61,946 nt of DNA from Cupriavidus sp. IDO (GCF_000812465.1 NZ_JWMA01000073.1:1-61946), one strand, 5' to 3'. Positions 26,526 through 35,544 are shown, numbered from the stretch's first letter. A program made the numbers and translations. The notes: generated by a model from the letters alone, not told the origin.

Positions 26526-27722
26526 ATGAAACGTCTGTCCCCTGTGTTCGCGGCTGCCCTGCTGGTGCTGGGCGCCGCGCAAGCCCACGCCGCCCCGGCC
26601 ACGTCCGTCAGAGCCACTGCCGAAGGCATCCCCACAGCCCAGCCGGAAGCGGTTGGCGTCGATTCAAGCAAGCTCGTCGCGCTGTCCGAATGGATCCGCC
26701 ATGACAAGCTCGATGTGCGCAGCCTGCTCGTCATCAAGGACGGCAAGCTGGTGTTCGAGCGCTACGGCGACGGTCTCTCGCGCGACTACAACCACGAGCT
26801 CTATTCGGTCACCAAGTTCATCAGCGCCCTGCTGGTCGGCACGCTGGTCGGCGACGGCAAGCTGAGCGCCGAAGAGTCGCCGGTACCGCGCCTGGCGGCT
26901 GCACGCCCTGACCTCGCCGCCGCGCTGGCCGACAAGCAGGCCATCCAGCTGCGCCACCTGATGTCGATGTCCAGCGGACTGTCGTACAAGCTGGTGGAAG
27001 GCACCGACACGCTCTACTACGGCGTGCCGGACCGCCTGCGCGTGGCGGCCTCCGCCGCCGTGCGCACCAGGGCCGGCGCCGAGTTCGACTACATCGACGT
27101 CAACCCGGTGCTGGTCGGTGCCACCGTCACCCAGGCCGCGGGCCAGCCCGAAGACCAGTATGCGAAGGCCCGCCTGTTCGGTCCGCTCGGCATGAGCCAC
27201 TACCGCTGGGACGGCGCCGACGGCAAGGGCGCGGTGTCAGGCGGCTGGGGCCTGCGGCTGCGCTCCATCGACATGGCCAAGCTCGGCATGCTGATGTTGA
27301 ACCAGGGCCGCTGGAACGGCCAGCAGATCGTGCCGGCCTCGTGGGTCGCGCGCATGACCACACCGGCCGGGCCGGCGAAGGACTACGGCTTCTACTGCTG
27401 GGTCAACAACATCGTGCAGAGCGAACGCGAGTTCAGCGCGATGGGCTACAAGGGGCAGTTCATCACGGTGCTGCCGAAGCAGAACGCCGTGATCGTGATG
27501 AACAGCATCATGTCGACGCAAGGCGGCCTGCGCGATGCGGCCTACCTTGACCTGTACCGGCGCATGGTGAACCAGTATGTGCTGCCCGCGCTGCAAGCAG
27601 GCAAGTCCGTCCGGCCAGATGCCGCGCGGCAGGCTGCGCTGCAGAAGGAACTGGAACTGGCGCATGCCAGCCAGGGCGTGCCCGGCACCGCCCTCGCCTT
27701 CAACGACAAACCCGAACAATAA
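26526..27722 (+). CDS. Periplasmic serine hydrolase, class C beta-lactamase family
   Basis: This 398-residue protein has a signal peptide (residues 1-22, ending QAHAAP) and a beta-lactamase/esterase fold. The catalytic SVTK tetrad is at residues 94-97. The usual second motif YxN is replaced by YID in FDYIDVNPVL, which occurs in some esterase/amidase relatives rather than true beta-lactamases. GGAGGAG precedes the ATG. Sitting between the importer and cytoplasmic enzymes, it may release the substrate from an ester or amide outside the inner membrane. Confidence 0.88.
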   Translation: MKRLSPVFAAALLVLGAAQAHAAPATSVRATAEGIPTAQPEAVGVDSSKLVALSEWIRHDKLDVRSLLVIKDGKLVFERYGDGLSRDYNHELYSVTKFISALLVGTLVGDGKLSAEESPVPRLAAARPDLAAALADKQAIQLRHLMSMSSGLSYKLVEGTDTLYYGVPDRLRVAASAAVRTRAGAEFDYIDVNPVLVGATVTQAAGQPEDQYAKARLFGPLGMSHYRWDGADGKGAVSGGWGLRLRSIDMAKLGMLMLNQGRWNGQQIVPASWVARMTTPAGPAKDYGFYCWVNNIVQSEREFSAMGYKGQFITVLPKQNAVIVMNSIMSTQGGLRDAAYLDLYRRMVNQYVLPALQAGKSVRPDAARQAALQKELELAHASQGVPGTALAFNDKPEQ

Positions 27723-27779
27723 GAATGCAGAGGCGCCGCTCATGCAGTAGCGCCCGCCCAACTCCTGAGAACAACTGAA

Positions 27780-28508
27780 ATGACCAAGAAAATCCGACTC
27801 GGCATGCTGACCCCGTCTTCCAACACGGCGCTCGAACCGATCACCAGCGCCATGGTCAGCGGCCTGCCCAACGTCAGCGCGCATTTCTCGCGCTTTACCG
27901 TGACCGAGATCTCGCTGCGCGACCAGGCACTCGGCCAGTTCAATCTCGACAAGATCCTCGCCGCCGCCAGCCTGCTGGCCGATGCGCGCGTCGACGTGAT
28001 CGCCTGGAACGGCACCTCGTCGGGCTGGCTCGGCTTCGACAAGGACGAAGCGCTCTGCAGGCAGATCACCGAAGCCACCGGCATTCCCGCGACCACCTCG
28101 GTGCTGGCGCTCAACGAGATCCTGGAAAAGACCGGCGCGCGCCGCTTCGGGCTGGCCACGCCGTACCTGGACGATGTGCAGCAGCGCATCGTCGCCAACT
28201 ACCAGCGCAGCGGCTTCGAGTGCGTGGCCGAGCGCCACCTCGACCTGCACGTGAACTACAGCTTCGCAGAAGTCCAGGAGCAGACCATCGGCGAAATGGT
28301 ACGCGAGATTGCCGCGCAGAAGCCGCAGGCCATCACCACCTTCTGCACCAACCTGCACGCGGCGCACCTGGTCGAAGCCCTCGAAGCCGAGATCGATATC
28401 CCCATCTACGACACCATCTCGACCGTCGTATGGAAATCGCTGCGCCTGGCCGGCGTGGACACGCGCGAGCTGCGCGGCTGGGGCCGCCTGTTCCGCGAAG
28501 TGGAGTAA
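27780..28508 (+). CDS. Arylmalonate decarboxylase/maleate isomerase-family enzyme
   Basis: This 242-residue cytoplasmic protein belongs to the Asp/Glu racemase superfamily. Racemases and maleate isomerase use two cysteines. Here the first position lies in NGTSSG (Gly78-Thr79-Ser80) while the second is kept as Cys189 in TTFCTNLH; Tyr129 in TPYLDDV is also present. Gly, Thr-Ser, Tyr and a single Cys is the active-site arrangement of arylmalonate decarboxylase, so a decarboxylation of a substituted malonate is the best guess. It ends five bases before the hydantoinase start and is in one operon with it. Confidence 0.85.
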   Translation: MTKKIRLGMLTPSSNTALEPITSAMVSGLPNVSAHFSRFTVTEISLRDQALGQFNLDKILAAASLLADARVDVIAWNGTSSGWLGFDKDEALCRQITEATGIPATTSVLALNEILEKTGARRFGLATPYLDDVQQRIVANYQRSGFECVAERHLDLHVNYSFAEVQEQTIGEMVREIAAQKPQAITTFCTNLHAAHLVEALEAEIDIPIYDTISTVVWKSLRLAGVDTRELRGWGRLFREVE

Positions 28509-28513
28509 CGAAG

Positions 28514-29935
28514 ATGAGCGCCAACGACAGTCTCGACCTGGTGATCCGCAACGCGGATGTGGTCACCGCCTCCGATCGCTTCCGCTGCGACATCGGCGTG
28601 CGTGACGGCAAGATCGTCACGCTCGGCCACGGCTTGCCGCAAGGCGTGCGCGAGATCGATGCGCACGGGCTGCTCGCGCTGCCCGGCGGCGTTGACGGCC
28701 ACTGCCACCTCGACCAGCCCATGCCGGAAGGCATGCGCATGGCCGACGATTTCTTCACCGGCACGCGCGCCGCCGTGTGCGGCGGCACTACCACGGTGAT
28801 TCCGTTCGCGGCGCAGGAAAAGGGCGGTTCGCTCAAGGCTGCCGTGGCGGACTACCATCGCCGCGCAGAAGGCCGTGCCGTGATCGACTACGCCTTCCAC
28901 CTGATCGTGGCCGACCCCACGCCCGCCGTGCTGGCGGACGAACTGCCGGCGCTGATCCGCAAGGGCTACACCTCGTTCAAGGTCTACATGACCTATGATG
29001 ACCTCAAGCTATCGGACCGCGAAATGCTGTCAGTGCTCGACGTCGCCAGGGAGAACAACGCGCTCGTCATGGTGCATGCGGAGAACGCCGACTGCATTTC
29101 GTGGCTGACCGACAAGCTGGTCGGGGAAGGGCGCATCGCGCCGCGTTTCCACGGCATCGCACGTCCCGCCGCGGTCGAGCGCGAAGCCACGCATCGCGCC
29201 ATCACCTTCGCCGAACTGGTCGATGTGCCGATCCTGATTGTGCACGTCTCCGGCAAGGAAGCGATCGAGCAGATCCGCTGGGCACAGGGCAGGGGACTGC
29301 AGATCCTGGCCGAGACCTGCCCGCAGTACCTGTACCTCACGGCGGAAGACATGGGACTCGAAGGCGATCACGGCTACGAAGGCGCCAAGTGCGTCTGCAG
29401 CCCGCCGCCGCGCGACCCGGAGAACCAGGCCGCCGTCTGGCGCGCGCTCACCAATGGCGTGTTCAGCGTGTTCTCGTCCGACCATGCGCCGTTCAACTAC
29501 GACGATCCGCAGGGCAAGAAGCTCGGCGGCACGGCACAACCGTTCGACCATATTCCCAACGGCGTGCCGGGCATCGAGACGCGCCTGCCGCTGCTGTTCG
29601 ACGGCGTGGCGCGCGGCAAGCTGTCGCTGCACCAGTTCGTGGAGCTGACGTCCTATCGGCCCGCCAAGGTGTACGGCCTGTATCCGCGCAAGGGCACCAT
29701 CGCAGTAGGTGCCGATGCCGACATCGTGCTGTGGGATCCGTCGCGCAAGGTCCGCATTGCCAACGAGGCGCTGCATCACGCGGTGGACTACACGCCGTAT
29801 GAAGGCATGGAAGTCACCGGGTGGCCGGTGCATTGCCTCTCGCGCGGCGAACTGCTGGTCGAGGATGGCAAGTACCTGGAACCCGAGGCGGGAAGAGGGC
29901 GTTTCCTGGAAGCCGGCGCGCCGGAACTGAGCTGA
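28514..29935 (+). CDS. Dihydropyrimidinase/hydantoinase-family cyclic amidohydrolase
   Basis: This 473-residue zinc enzyme opens cyclic amide rings such as hydantoins or dihydropyrimidines. All metal ligands are present: His63 and His65 in DGHCHLDQP, the carboxylated Lys156 in TSFKVYMTYDD, His188 in VHAEN, His244 in VHVSG and Asp323 in SSDHAPF. The ATG at 28514 is chosen because an earlier in-frame start lies inside the preceding gene. It is flanked by an AMDase-like enzyme and a racemase homologue in the same operon. No carbamoylase of the HyuC type follows, so the ring-opened product must be handled by another enzyme. Confidence 0.95.
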   Translation: MSANDSLDLVIRNADVVTASDRFRCDIGVRDGKIVTLGHGLPQGVREIDAHGLLALPGGVDGHCHLDQPMPEGMRMADDFFTGTRAAVCGGTTTVIPFAAQEKGGSLKAAVADYHRRAEGRAVIDYAFHLIVADPTPAVLADELPALIRKGYTSFKVYMTYDDLKLSDREMLSVLDVARENNALVMVHAENADCISWLTDKLVGEGRIAPRFHGIARPAAVEREATHRAITFAELVDVPILIVHVSGKEAIEQIRWAQGRGLQILAETCPQYLYLTAEDMGLEGDHGYEGAKCVCSPPPRDPENQAAVWRALTNGVFSVFSSDHAPFNYDDPQGKKLGGTAQPFDHIPNGVPGIETRLPLLFDGVARGKLSLHQFVELTSYRPAKVYGLYPRKGTIAVGADADIVLWDPSRKVRIANEALHHAVDYTPYEGMEVTGWPVHCLSRGELLVEDGKYLEPEAGRGRFLEAGAPELS

Positions 29936-29953
29936 GTTGAGCGGAATGCAACC

Positions 29954-30691
29954 ATGAACATCCTGATCGTCAATCCCAATACCTCGCAGTCGGTTACCGA
30001 CCTGATCGAGGCCGAGGCCCGGCGCACGGCGTCGCCGGATACGACGCTGACCATGGCCACCGCGCCGTTTGGCGTTGCCTACATCGAGACGCGCTTTGAA
30101 GCGCTGGTGGGCGGCTACGCGACTGCCTGCGCCGCCGCCGAACACATTGGCAAGTTCGACGGCCTGATCGTCGCCGCATTCGGCGACCCGGGCCTGGCGG
30201 GCATCAAGGAGCTGTTCGATGTGCCGGTGGTCGGCATGACCGAAGCCGCGCTGGCAAGCGCCTGCCTGCTTGGGCAGCGCTTTTCCATCATCGCCATCTC
30301 CAACCGCATCCAGGCCTGGTACCGCGAATGCGTGGCGGCGAACGGCCTGAGCTCGCGGCTGGCCAGCGTGCGCTCGCTGCAGGAGCCGCTGCGCGATATC
30401 GGCAGCGTGCAGGAAGATCACTCGGCGCGGCTGGAGCAGATGGCCCTGCAGGCCGTGGAGCAGGACGGCGCGGACGTGATCATCGTTGCCGGCGCGCCGC
30501 TGGCGGGGCTGGCGCGTTCGCTCAAGGGGCGCATTCCGGTGCCGGTGGTGGACGGCGTGTCGAGCGCGGTCCGGCACTGTGAATCGCTGGTCGCGCTGTC
30601 GGCAGGCAGCGCAAAGCAGGGCAGCTTTGCACGCCCGCCGCGCAAACCCAACCTGGGGCTGCCGCCGGCGCTGGCAAAGCTGCTGGACTGA
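29954..30691 (+). CDS. Hydantoin racemase-family protein lacking both catalytic cysteines
   Basis: This 245-residue protein is a hydantoin/allantoin racemase homologue (IVNPNTSQSVTDLI start, AFGDPGL and VVGMTEAAL segments). The two cysteines that act as acid and base in this family are replaced by alanine: AAFGDPG near residue 75 instead of ACFGDPG, and AGAPLAG near residue 181 instead of GCAG. It therefore cannot use the canonical racemase mechanism. It may be a binding or decarboxylating relative. It starts 18 bp after the hydantoinase and ends the operon. Confidence 0.85.
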   Translation: MNILIVNPNTSQSVTDLIEAEARRTASPDTTLTMATAPFGVAYIETRFEALVGGYATACAAAEHIGKFDGLIVAAFGDPGLAGIKELFDVPVVGMTEAALASACLLGQRFSIIAISNRIQAWYRECVAANGLSSRLASVRSLQEPLRDIGSVQEDHSARLEQMALQAVEQDGADVIIVAGAPLAGLARSLKGRIPVPVVDGVSSAVRHCESLVALSAGSAKQGSFARPPRKPNLGLPPALAKLLD

Positions 30692-30731
30692 GGCCGGCCC
30701 GCGTGGGTCTGCACGATCCGCGCGGCCCTCG

Positions 30732-31517
30732 TCAGCGCATGACGGGGGCCGGCATCCGGTAGTTGTCCTGCGTCAGCAGGTCCAGCCCGCACGCGAGCGC
30801 ATCGATCCAGTCGATGAATCGCGCCACCATCTCCTTGCCGCGAAACGACGGCCCGTGCTGCGGCACGATCCATTCGATGTCCATGGTTCGCGCCATCGCG
30901 GCCCACAGCCGGCAGGCGCGGTTGCCGCTCATGTAACGGCGGTGGAACGGCAACATCAGGCGGATGTGCGCATCGAAATCCGTCACTGTAGTGGCGGCCA
31001 CGTCCGCGCCTGTCATCGCCGCGCCAAGGTCGCCGGAGAACAGGATCTTGCTGACCGGATCGTAGAACTGGAAATTTCCCTCGGAATGCAGGAAGTGCGC
31101 GGGCACCGCGACCAGTGAGCTGTGCCCGAGCGGGATATGCGTGCCTGCATCGGGAATCGTCACGATGCGCCCGGCCGTCTTGCCGGCCTGGCAGAAATGC
31201 GGCAGGAAGCGCGCCCACACACTGGAAATCATGATGCGGCAGTCGGAACCAGTCAGCCAGCGCCCGACCGACGCGACGATGTCCGGATCGGCGTGCGAGG
31301 CCAGCACATAGTCGAGCTGCTTGGGCGGAAAGTAGCGGCTGATGGTGAGGTACAGCTCGCTGTAGGTCATCTGCCCGCCGGGATCGATCAGCGCGCCATG
31401 CCCGTGATCGACGACCAGGAACTGGTTGGTCTGCACGACCTCGCCATGCGCCTCTTCGACCAGGTCGGTGAACATCAGGCAGGTATGCCCGTCCGCGTCG
31501 TACAACGTGATTCCCAT
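30732..31517 (-). CDS. MBL-fold metallohydrolase of the flavodiiron (ODP) type
   Basis: This 261-residue protein has a metallo-beta-lactamase fold with the SHADPDI metal motif, GNFQFYDP, a bridging aspartate in FSGDLGA and a late histidine in PQHGPSF. The pattern is closer to the stand-alone oxygen-binding di-iron domain of flavodiiron proteins than to beta-lactamases, and no flavodoxin domain is attached. It may reduce O2 or NO, or be a hydrolase. The ATG at 31517 follows GGAGCGAG. It is convergent with the hydantoinase operon and not obviously part of it. Confidence 0.85.
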   Translation of the reverse strand: MGITLYDADGHTCLMFTDLVEEAHGEVVQTNQFLVVDHGHGALIDPGGQMTYSELYLTISRYFPPKQLDYVLASHADPDIVASVGRWLTGSDCRIMISSVWARFLPHFCQAGKTAGRIVTIPDAGTHIPLGHSSLVAVPAHFLHSEGNFQFYDPVSKILFSGDLGAAMTGADVAATTVTDFDAHIRLMLPFHRRYMSGNRACRLWAAMARTMDIEWIVPQHGPSFRGKEMVARFIDWIDALACGLDLLTQDNYRMPAPVMR

Positions 31518-31661
31518 CGTCTCGCTCCGCTCTTTGCAAGCGGCGACGTTACTCAGCGAATCCCGTTGCAATCTTGATGCGAATCAATGCAGATGGGAAA
31601 AACCTCCGCCTGCTGCCGGACTGTCGTCAGGCGAGGACACCTCGCCTGCGTGCCGGGGATT

Positions 31662-32306
31662 TCAGCGCGGCGCTGCCAGCAATTCCTCGACCTTCGCCAC
31701 GAACTGCTTGTCGTCAGGCTTGGTCATGCTGTTGTAGCTGCCCACCACCTGGCCATTGCGGCCGATCAGGTATTTGTAGAAGTTCCACTTGGGCGAGGTG
31801 CCGGTTTCCTTCGCCAGCAGCGCGTACATCGGGTTGGCATCGCTGCCGCGCACGTGCGACTTGCCGAGCATCGGGAACTTGACGCCGTAGGTGTTGTAGC
31901 AGAAGTCCGCGATCTGCTTCTCCGAGCCCGGCTCCTGCGAGAAATCGTTCGACGGGAAGCCCAGCACGACCAGGCCGCGGTCGCGGTACTTGCTGTAGAG
32001 CGCCTCCAGCCCTTCGTACTGGGGCGTGAAGCCGCAGTAGCTGGCGGTATTGACCACCAGCACGACCTTGCCGGCGTACTGGCAGAGGTTCTGCGGGGCT
32101 TCGTCCTGCAGGCGCGGGAACTTGAAATTGAGCGATGCGGGACAGGCGCCCTCGGCTTGCGGGGCTAGCGCGGGCGCCGGCTTGTCGGCGGCGCGGGCAG
32201 GGTGCGGCAGCAGCGCGGCGCCGGCCGCGGCCAGTGCCAGCGCGCCGGCGAGGGCGGCCGGGCGAAGTTGTCGGAGGGTGGCAGGCGAAGAGAAACGACG
32301 CGTCAT
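31662..32306 (-). CDS. Glutathione peroxidase, exported
   Basis: This 214-residue protein has a long basic N-terminus and a signal peptide ending HPARAADK, then the thiol peroxidase fold. The peroxidatic residue is a cysteine in NTASYCGFTPQ (selenocysteine in animal forms), with FPSNDFSQEPG supplying the glutamine and PKWNFYKYL the tryptophan of the catalytic tetrad. It should reduce hydroperoxides in the periplasm, probably with thioredoxin-like partners. The ATG at 32306 is preferred to upstream in-frame starts because it places the Arg residues directly before the hydrophobic core. Confidence 0.92.
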   Translation of the reverse strand: MTRRFSSPATLRQLRPAALAGALALAAAGAALLPHPARAADKPAPALAPQAEGACPASLNFKFPRLQDEAPQNLCQYAGKVVLVVNTASYCGFTPQYEGLEALYSKYRDRGLVVLGFPSNDFSQEPGSEKQIADFCYNTYGVKFPMLGKSHVRGSDANPMYALLAKETGTSPKWNFYKYLIGRNGQVVGSYNSMTKPDDKQFVAKVEELLAAPR

Positions 32307-32386
32307 GGCGATGGGGCTCCGGATGGCGGCTCGCTGTATCGGGTACGCCATAGTCTACGCCGGTAGCGGCTTTGCGGCTGGCCAGC

Positions 32387-33946
32387 TCAGTCCATCGCCA
32401 GCGTTGCCGCGTGCTCCGTCACGCTGCCGCGCAGCTCCAGGTCCGGCATGCGGCGCACGATCAGCAATGCCAGGACGGCCGCGGCGGCGCCGGCGGCAAA
32501 GATCAGCTGGAAGCCCGATTCCACGCCGCCGGACAGGATCTGCCGTACTGCCGGCGACAAGTGCGCGAGCGCTTCGCTGCCGTGCCGCAGCGCGCCCAGG
32601 TCCAGCTGCTGCGTCACCCCGGCAGCCAGGGTAGCGTGGCGGAATTCCAGCGTCAGCAGCGTGCCGGCGAGGGCGCCGCCGAGCGCGCTGCCGAGCGAGC
32701 GCAGCACCAGCAGCGCGCCGGTGCCCGCGCCGGTATCGCGCCGCTCCAGCGTGTTCTGCACGCTCATCAGGGTGCCGACCATGGTCATGCCCAGGCCGAC
32801 GCCGGCCACCGTCATCGCCAGCAGCACCAGCACCACCGGCAGGGCGGGCGAGATCAGCGCCAGCGCCACCAGTCCCAGCGTGGCGGCGATAAAGCCGCCG
32901 GTCAGGATGCCGCGCATGCGGCCCAGGCGCGGCGCCAGCCAGGCGACGACGAAGTTGCCAGCCACCGTCGCCAGCAGGAAGGGCATCACAAGCAGGCCGG
33001 ACATCGACGCATCGGCGCCGCGCACCAGCTGGAAGTGCAGGGGCAGGGCGAAGATGCACAGGAAGATATTGAGCGCAGCCAGCGCCGATGCCGCCGTGCC
33101 CATCACATAGGCGCGATTGCGGAACAGCCGCGGCGGCAGCATCGGATCCGCGGCGCGGCGCTCCTGCCACGCCAGCGCCGCGATAGCGCCCACGGTGGCC
33201 AGCGCCAGCAGCCCCATCTCGGGCGAGATCCATTGGAATACGTCGCCGCCCCAGCTCATCGCCAGCAGGAAGGCCACGATGGCCACCGCCAGTAGCAGCG
33301 CACCCAGCCAGTCCACGCGCGGGCGGCCGCCGCGCGCCTGCAGCATTGCCAGTCCGCGGTAGCACATGAACATGGCCAGCAAGCCCAGCGGCACGTTGAT
33401 CCAGAACAGCCAGCGCCACGACATGTGATCCGATACCCAGCCGCCCACCAGCGGGCCGGCGATCGACGCCACCGCCCACACCGTGGCCAGGTAGCCCTGG
33501 TAGCGCCCGCGCTGGCGCGGCGCCACCACGTCGGCGATGGCCGCCTGCGCCAGCGACATCAGGCCGCCGCCGCCGATCCCCTGCAGCGCGCGGAACAAGA
33601 TCAGCTGGCCCAGCGACTGCGCCATCGCACATGCGACCGAGGCCAGGATGAACAGCGTGATTGCCACCATCAGCAGGCGGCGGCGCCCGAAGCTGTCGGA
33701 GAGCTTGCCGTACAGCGGCGTCGCCACGGTCGAGGTGATCAGATACGCGGTGACGATCCATGACAGATGCCCGAACCCATTCAGGTCGTTGGCGATGGCC
33801 GGCACGGCCGGGATCACCACGGTCTGGTCGAGCGCGGCCAGCAGGATGCACAGGACGATGCCGCCGATCACACGCATGATCGCGTGGTGGTCATGCACGG
33901 GAACGGGCGAAGACTGGGCCTGGCTGGAGGAAAGGGGGGAAGACAT
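32387..33946 (-). CDS. MFS multidrug exporter, DHA2 (EmrB/QacA) family
   Basis: This 519-residue inner-membrane protein has fourteen predicted helices. The family motifs are clear: LLAALDQTVVIPAVPAIANDL in helix 1, LYGKLSDSFGRRR between helices 2 and 3, and ALQGIGGGGLMSLAQA in helix 4. It exports drugs with protons. No EmrA-like membrane fusion partner is adjacent. Upstream there are palindromic repeats at 33998-34007 and 34063-34093 that could bind its repressor, but no regulator gene is next to it. Confidence 0.93.
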   Translation of the reverse strand: MSSPLSSSQAQSSPVPVHDHHAIMRVIGGIVLCILLAALDQTVVIPAVPAIANDLNGFGHLSWIVTAYLITSTVATPLYGKLSDSFGRRRLLMVAITLFILASVACAMAQSLGQLILFRALQGIGGGGLMSLAQAAIADVVAPRQRGRYQGYLATVWAVASIAGPLVGGWVSDHMSWRWLFWINVPLGLLAMFMCYRGLAMLQARGGRPRVDWLGALLLAVAIVAFLLAMSWGGDVFQWISPEMGLLALATVGAIAALAWQERRAADPMLPPRLFRNRAYVMGTAASALAALNIFLCIFALPLHFQLVRGADASMSGLLVMPFLLATVAGNFVVAWLAPRLGRMRGILTGGFIAATLGLVALALISPALPVVLVLLAMTVAGVGLGMTMVGTLMSVQNTLERRDTGAGTGALLVLRSLGSALGGALAGTLLTLEFRHATLAAGVTQQLDLGALRHGSEALAHLSPAVRQILSGGVESGFQLIFAAGAAAAVLALLIVRRMPDLELRGSVTEHAATLAMD

Positions 33947-34062
33947 CGGGCAACGACCAAAAGCGCAGCCATCGGCTGCAAACGCACGGCAAATGCGGGA
34001 AATTTCCGACCCGAAACCCTGTCGCGCGGCATGGGAGACCGTGGCGGGCGGCCGAATTCAGC

Positions 34063-34093
34063 AACCGCATAATTATATGCGGTTATCGCATAT
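34063..34093. promoter_or_regulatory. Interleaved palindromes upstream of DHA2 exporter
   Basis: AACCGCATA (34063-34071) and TATGCGGTT (34076-34084) form a perfect 9-bp inverted repeat. The right arm also pairs with CGCATAT downstream, as ATATGCG/CGCATAT (34075-34093). A separate palindrome GGAAATTTCC is at 33998-34007. The rest of 33947-34251 has no gene. Confidence 0.5.
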
Positions 34094-34251
34094 CGGGTTG
34101 AACCCTCAACGACGGGCGAAAGGCGCCTCGCACGTCACCTGCATGAGGTCGGAGTCGCGTAAAGCCTGCATTTTCCAGCGGGCAAGACTGCGGGAACTCC
34201 GCTCACCGGCAACAAAGCCCCGCAATCGCATTCCCGGCCTCGAAGCGCCGG

Positions 34252-34692
34252 CTAGTGGCCGCCGCCCGTAATGTAGTGCTCCAGCTGACTGATGATGAAC
34301 TGCTGCTCCGAGATGATGTCCTTGACCAGGTCACCGATCGACAGCATCCCGATCAGCTCCTCGCCGTTCATCACCGGCAGGTGGCGCAGGCGGTGCTGGG
34401 TCATCAATGCCATGCATTCATCGGTGCTCTGGTCGGCGCTGACATAGATCACCGCCGAGGTCATGATGTCGCGCACCAGCGTCTCGCGCGAGGTGCGCTG
34501 CATCAGGATCACCTTGCGCGCATAGTCGCGTTCGCTCAGGATGCCCACGATCTTGCCGTGCTCGATCACCAGCAGGGCGCCAATCCCCTTCTCCGCCATC
34601 AACTGAAGCGCGGCGTACACCGTCGCCGTGGGGGGAACGCTGAAGATGGCCTGACTCGGCTTGGATTCCAGAACCTGGCGTGCGGATTTCAT
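34252..34692 (-). CDS. CBS-domain pair protein
   Basis: This 146-residue cytoplasmic protein consists of two CBS domains (about residues 10-65 and 75-130; ALLVIEHGKIVGILSERDYARKVIL and RHLPVMNGEELIGMLSIGDLVK) with nothing else attached. Such stand-alone pairs bind adenosine nucleotides and sense energy or NAD(H) state. AGGAGGGG precedes the ATG at 34692; the upstream frame is not supported. It has no obvious operon partner. Confidence 0.92.
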   Translation of the reverse strand: MKSARQVLESKPSQAIFSVPPTATVYAALQLMAEKGIGALLVIEHGKIVGILSERDYARKVILMQRTSRETLVRDIMTSAVIYVSADQSTDECMALMTQHRLRHLPVMNGEELIGMLSIGDLVKDIISEQQFIISQLEHYITGGGH

Positions 34693-34839
34693 CACCCCTC
34701 CTCTTCTGTCGTGAATGCATTGCGGCTGACGCTGGCCACGTTCATCCAGATTAGCAAAGGATCGCGCCCCCTTACAGGGTGACTTACACGAATCTTTGTA
34801 AAAACTGATCTGCACGCGATCGCGTCTGTAGCAATGACT

Positions 34840-35544
34840 TCATTCCATGGCTGCCCCGGCAAGTGCTGCAATGCACAGTTTCTGCATCTGCCTCATCCAT
34901 TCCGCGTGCGGCACGGCAGCCTCCTGCACCAGCAAGCGGTAGCGCCGCGCGCCCCAGACCGCGAGCAACAGCGACTGCGCCATCGGTGCATCGACCGGGA
35001 CCGGGAGATCCTCGCAGGCAGCCAGGGCCCGCTGCCACGCCGCCGAGAGTTCCTCGAACACGCGCCGGTGATGCTTGGGCTCCGCAATGCGCGATTCGAG
35101 CCTCAGCATGTCGTGGTCGTACACGATGCCGGCCGCTTCGTCATCAGCACCACAGGTGATGGCCACCAGCCGGCCCACGCGCGTGCGCCAGTCCAGTGCA
35201 TTCGCCTGCGTGACGTCTTCGTCGATGCGCGCCAGCAGCCATTCCACCGTATGGCGCACGTAGCCGGACAGCAACGCATCCTTGCTCGGGAAGTATTCGT
35301 ACAGCGTGCCGACCGAGAAGCCGGCTTCCAGCGCCACCGCACGCGTCGTCACCCCCTCCCAGCCGTGCCGGCGCCAAATCCGAACAAAAGCGTCGTAGAT
35401 CGCGTTGACGGTGAAGTGCGCGCGCTGCTGCGAAGGCCGCTTGAGCGGCTTGCTGCGCGGCGTGGCGGGCGCGGGCGGGGCCGTGGCGGCAGCCGCGTCG
35501 TTTCCGAACCCGGCGGCGCGCGCGCGGCGATAGATTCTTGGCAT
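34840..35544 (-). CDS. TetR-family transcriptional regulator
   Basis: This 234-residue regulator has an Ala/Pro-rich N-terminal arm of about 40 residues, then a TetR helix-turn-helix (FVRIWRRHGWEGVTTRAVALEAGFSVGTLYEYFPSKDAL) and a helical ligand domain. The ATG at 35544 is preferred over a TTG at 35580. It is divergent from the DUF2855 gene across only 45 bp, so it probably represses that gene from overlapping promoters. A fatty or lipophilic effector would be usual for this subgroup but is not shown. Confidence 0.9.
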   Translation of the reverse strand: MPRIYRRARAAGFGNDAAAATAPPAPATPRSKPLKRPSQQRAHFTVNAIYDAFVRIWRRHGWEGVTTRAVALEAGFSVGTLYEYFPSKDALLSGYVRHTVEWLLARIDEDVTQANALDWRTRVGRLVAITCGADDEAAGIVYDHDMLRLESRIAEPKHHRRVFEELSAAWQRALAACEDLPVPVDAPMAQSLLLAVWGARRYRLLVQEAAVPHAEWMRQMQKLCIAALAGAAME

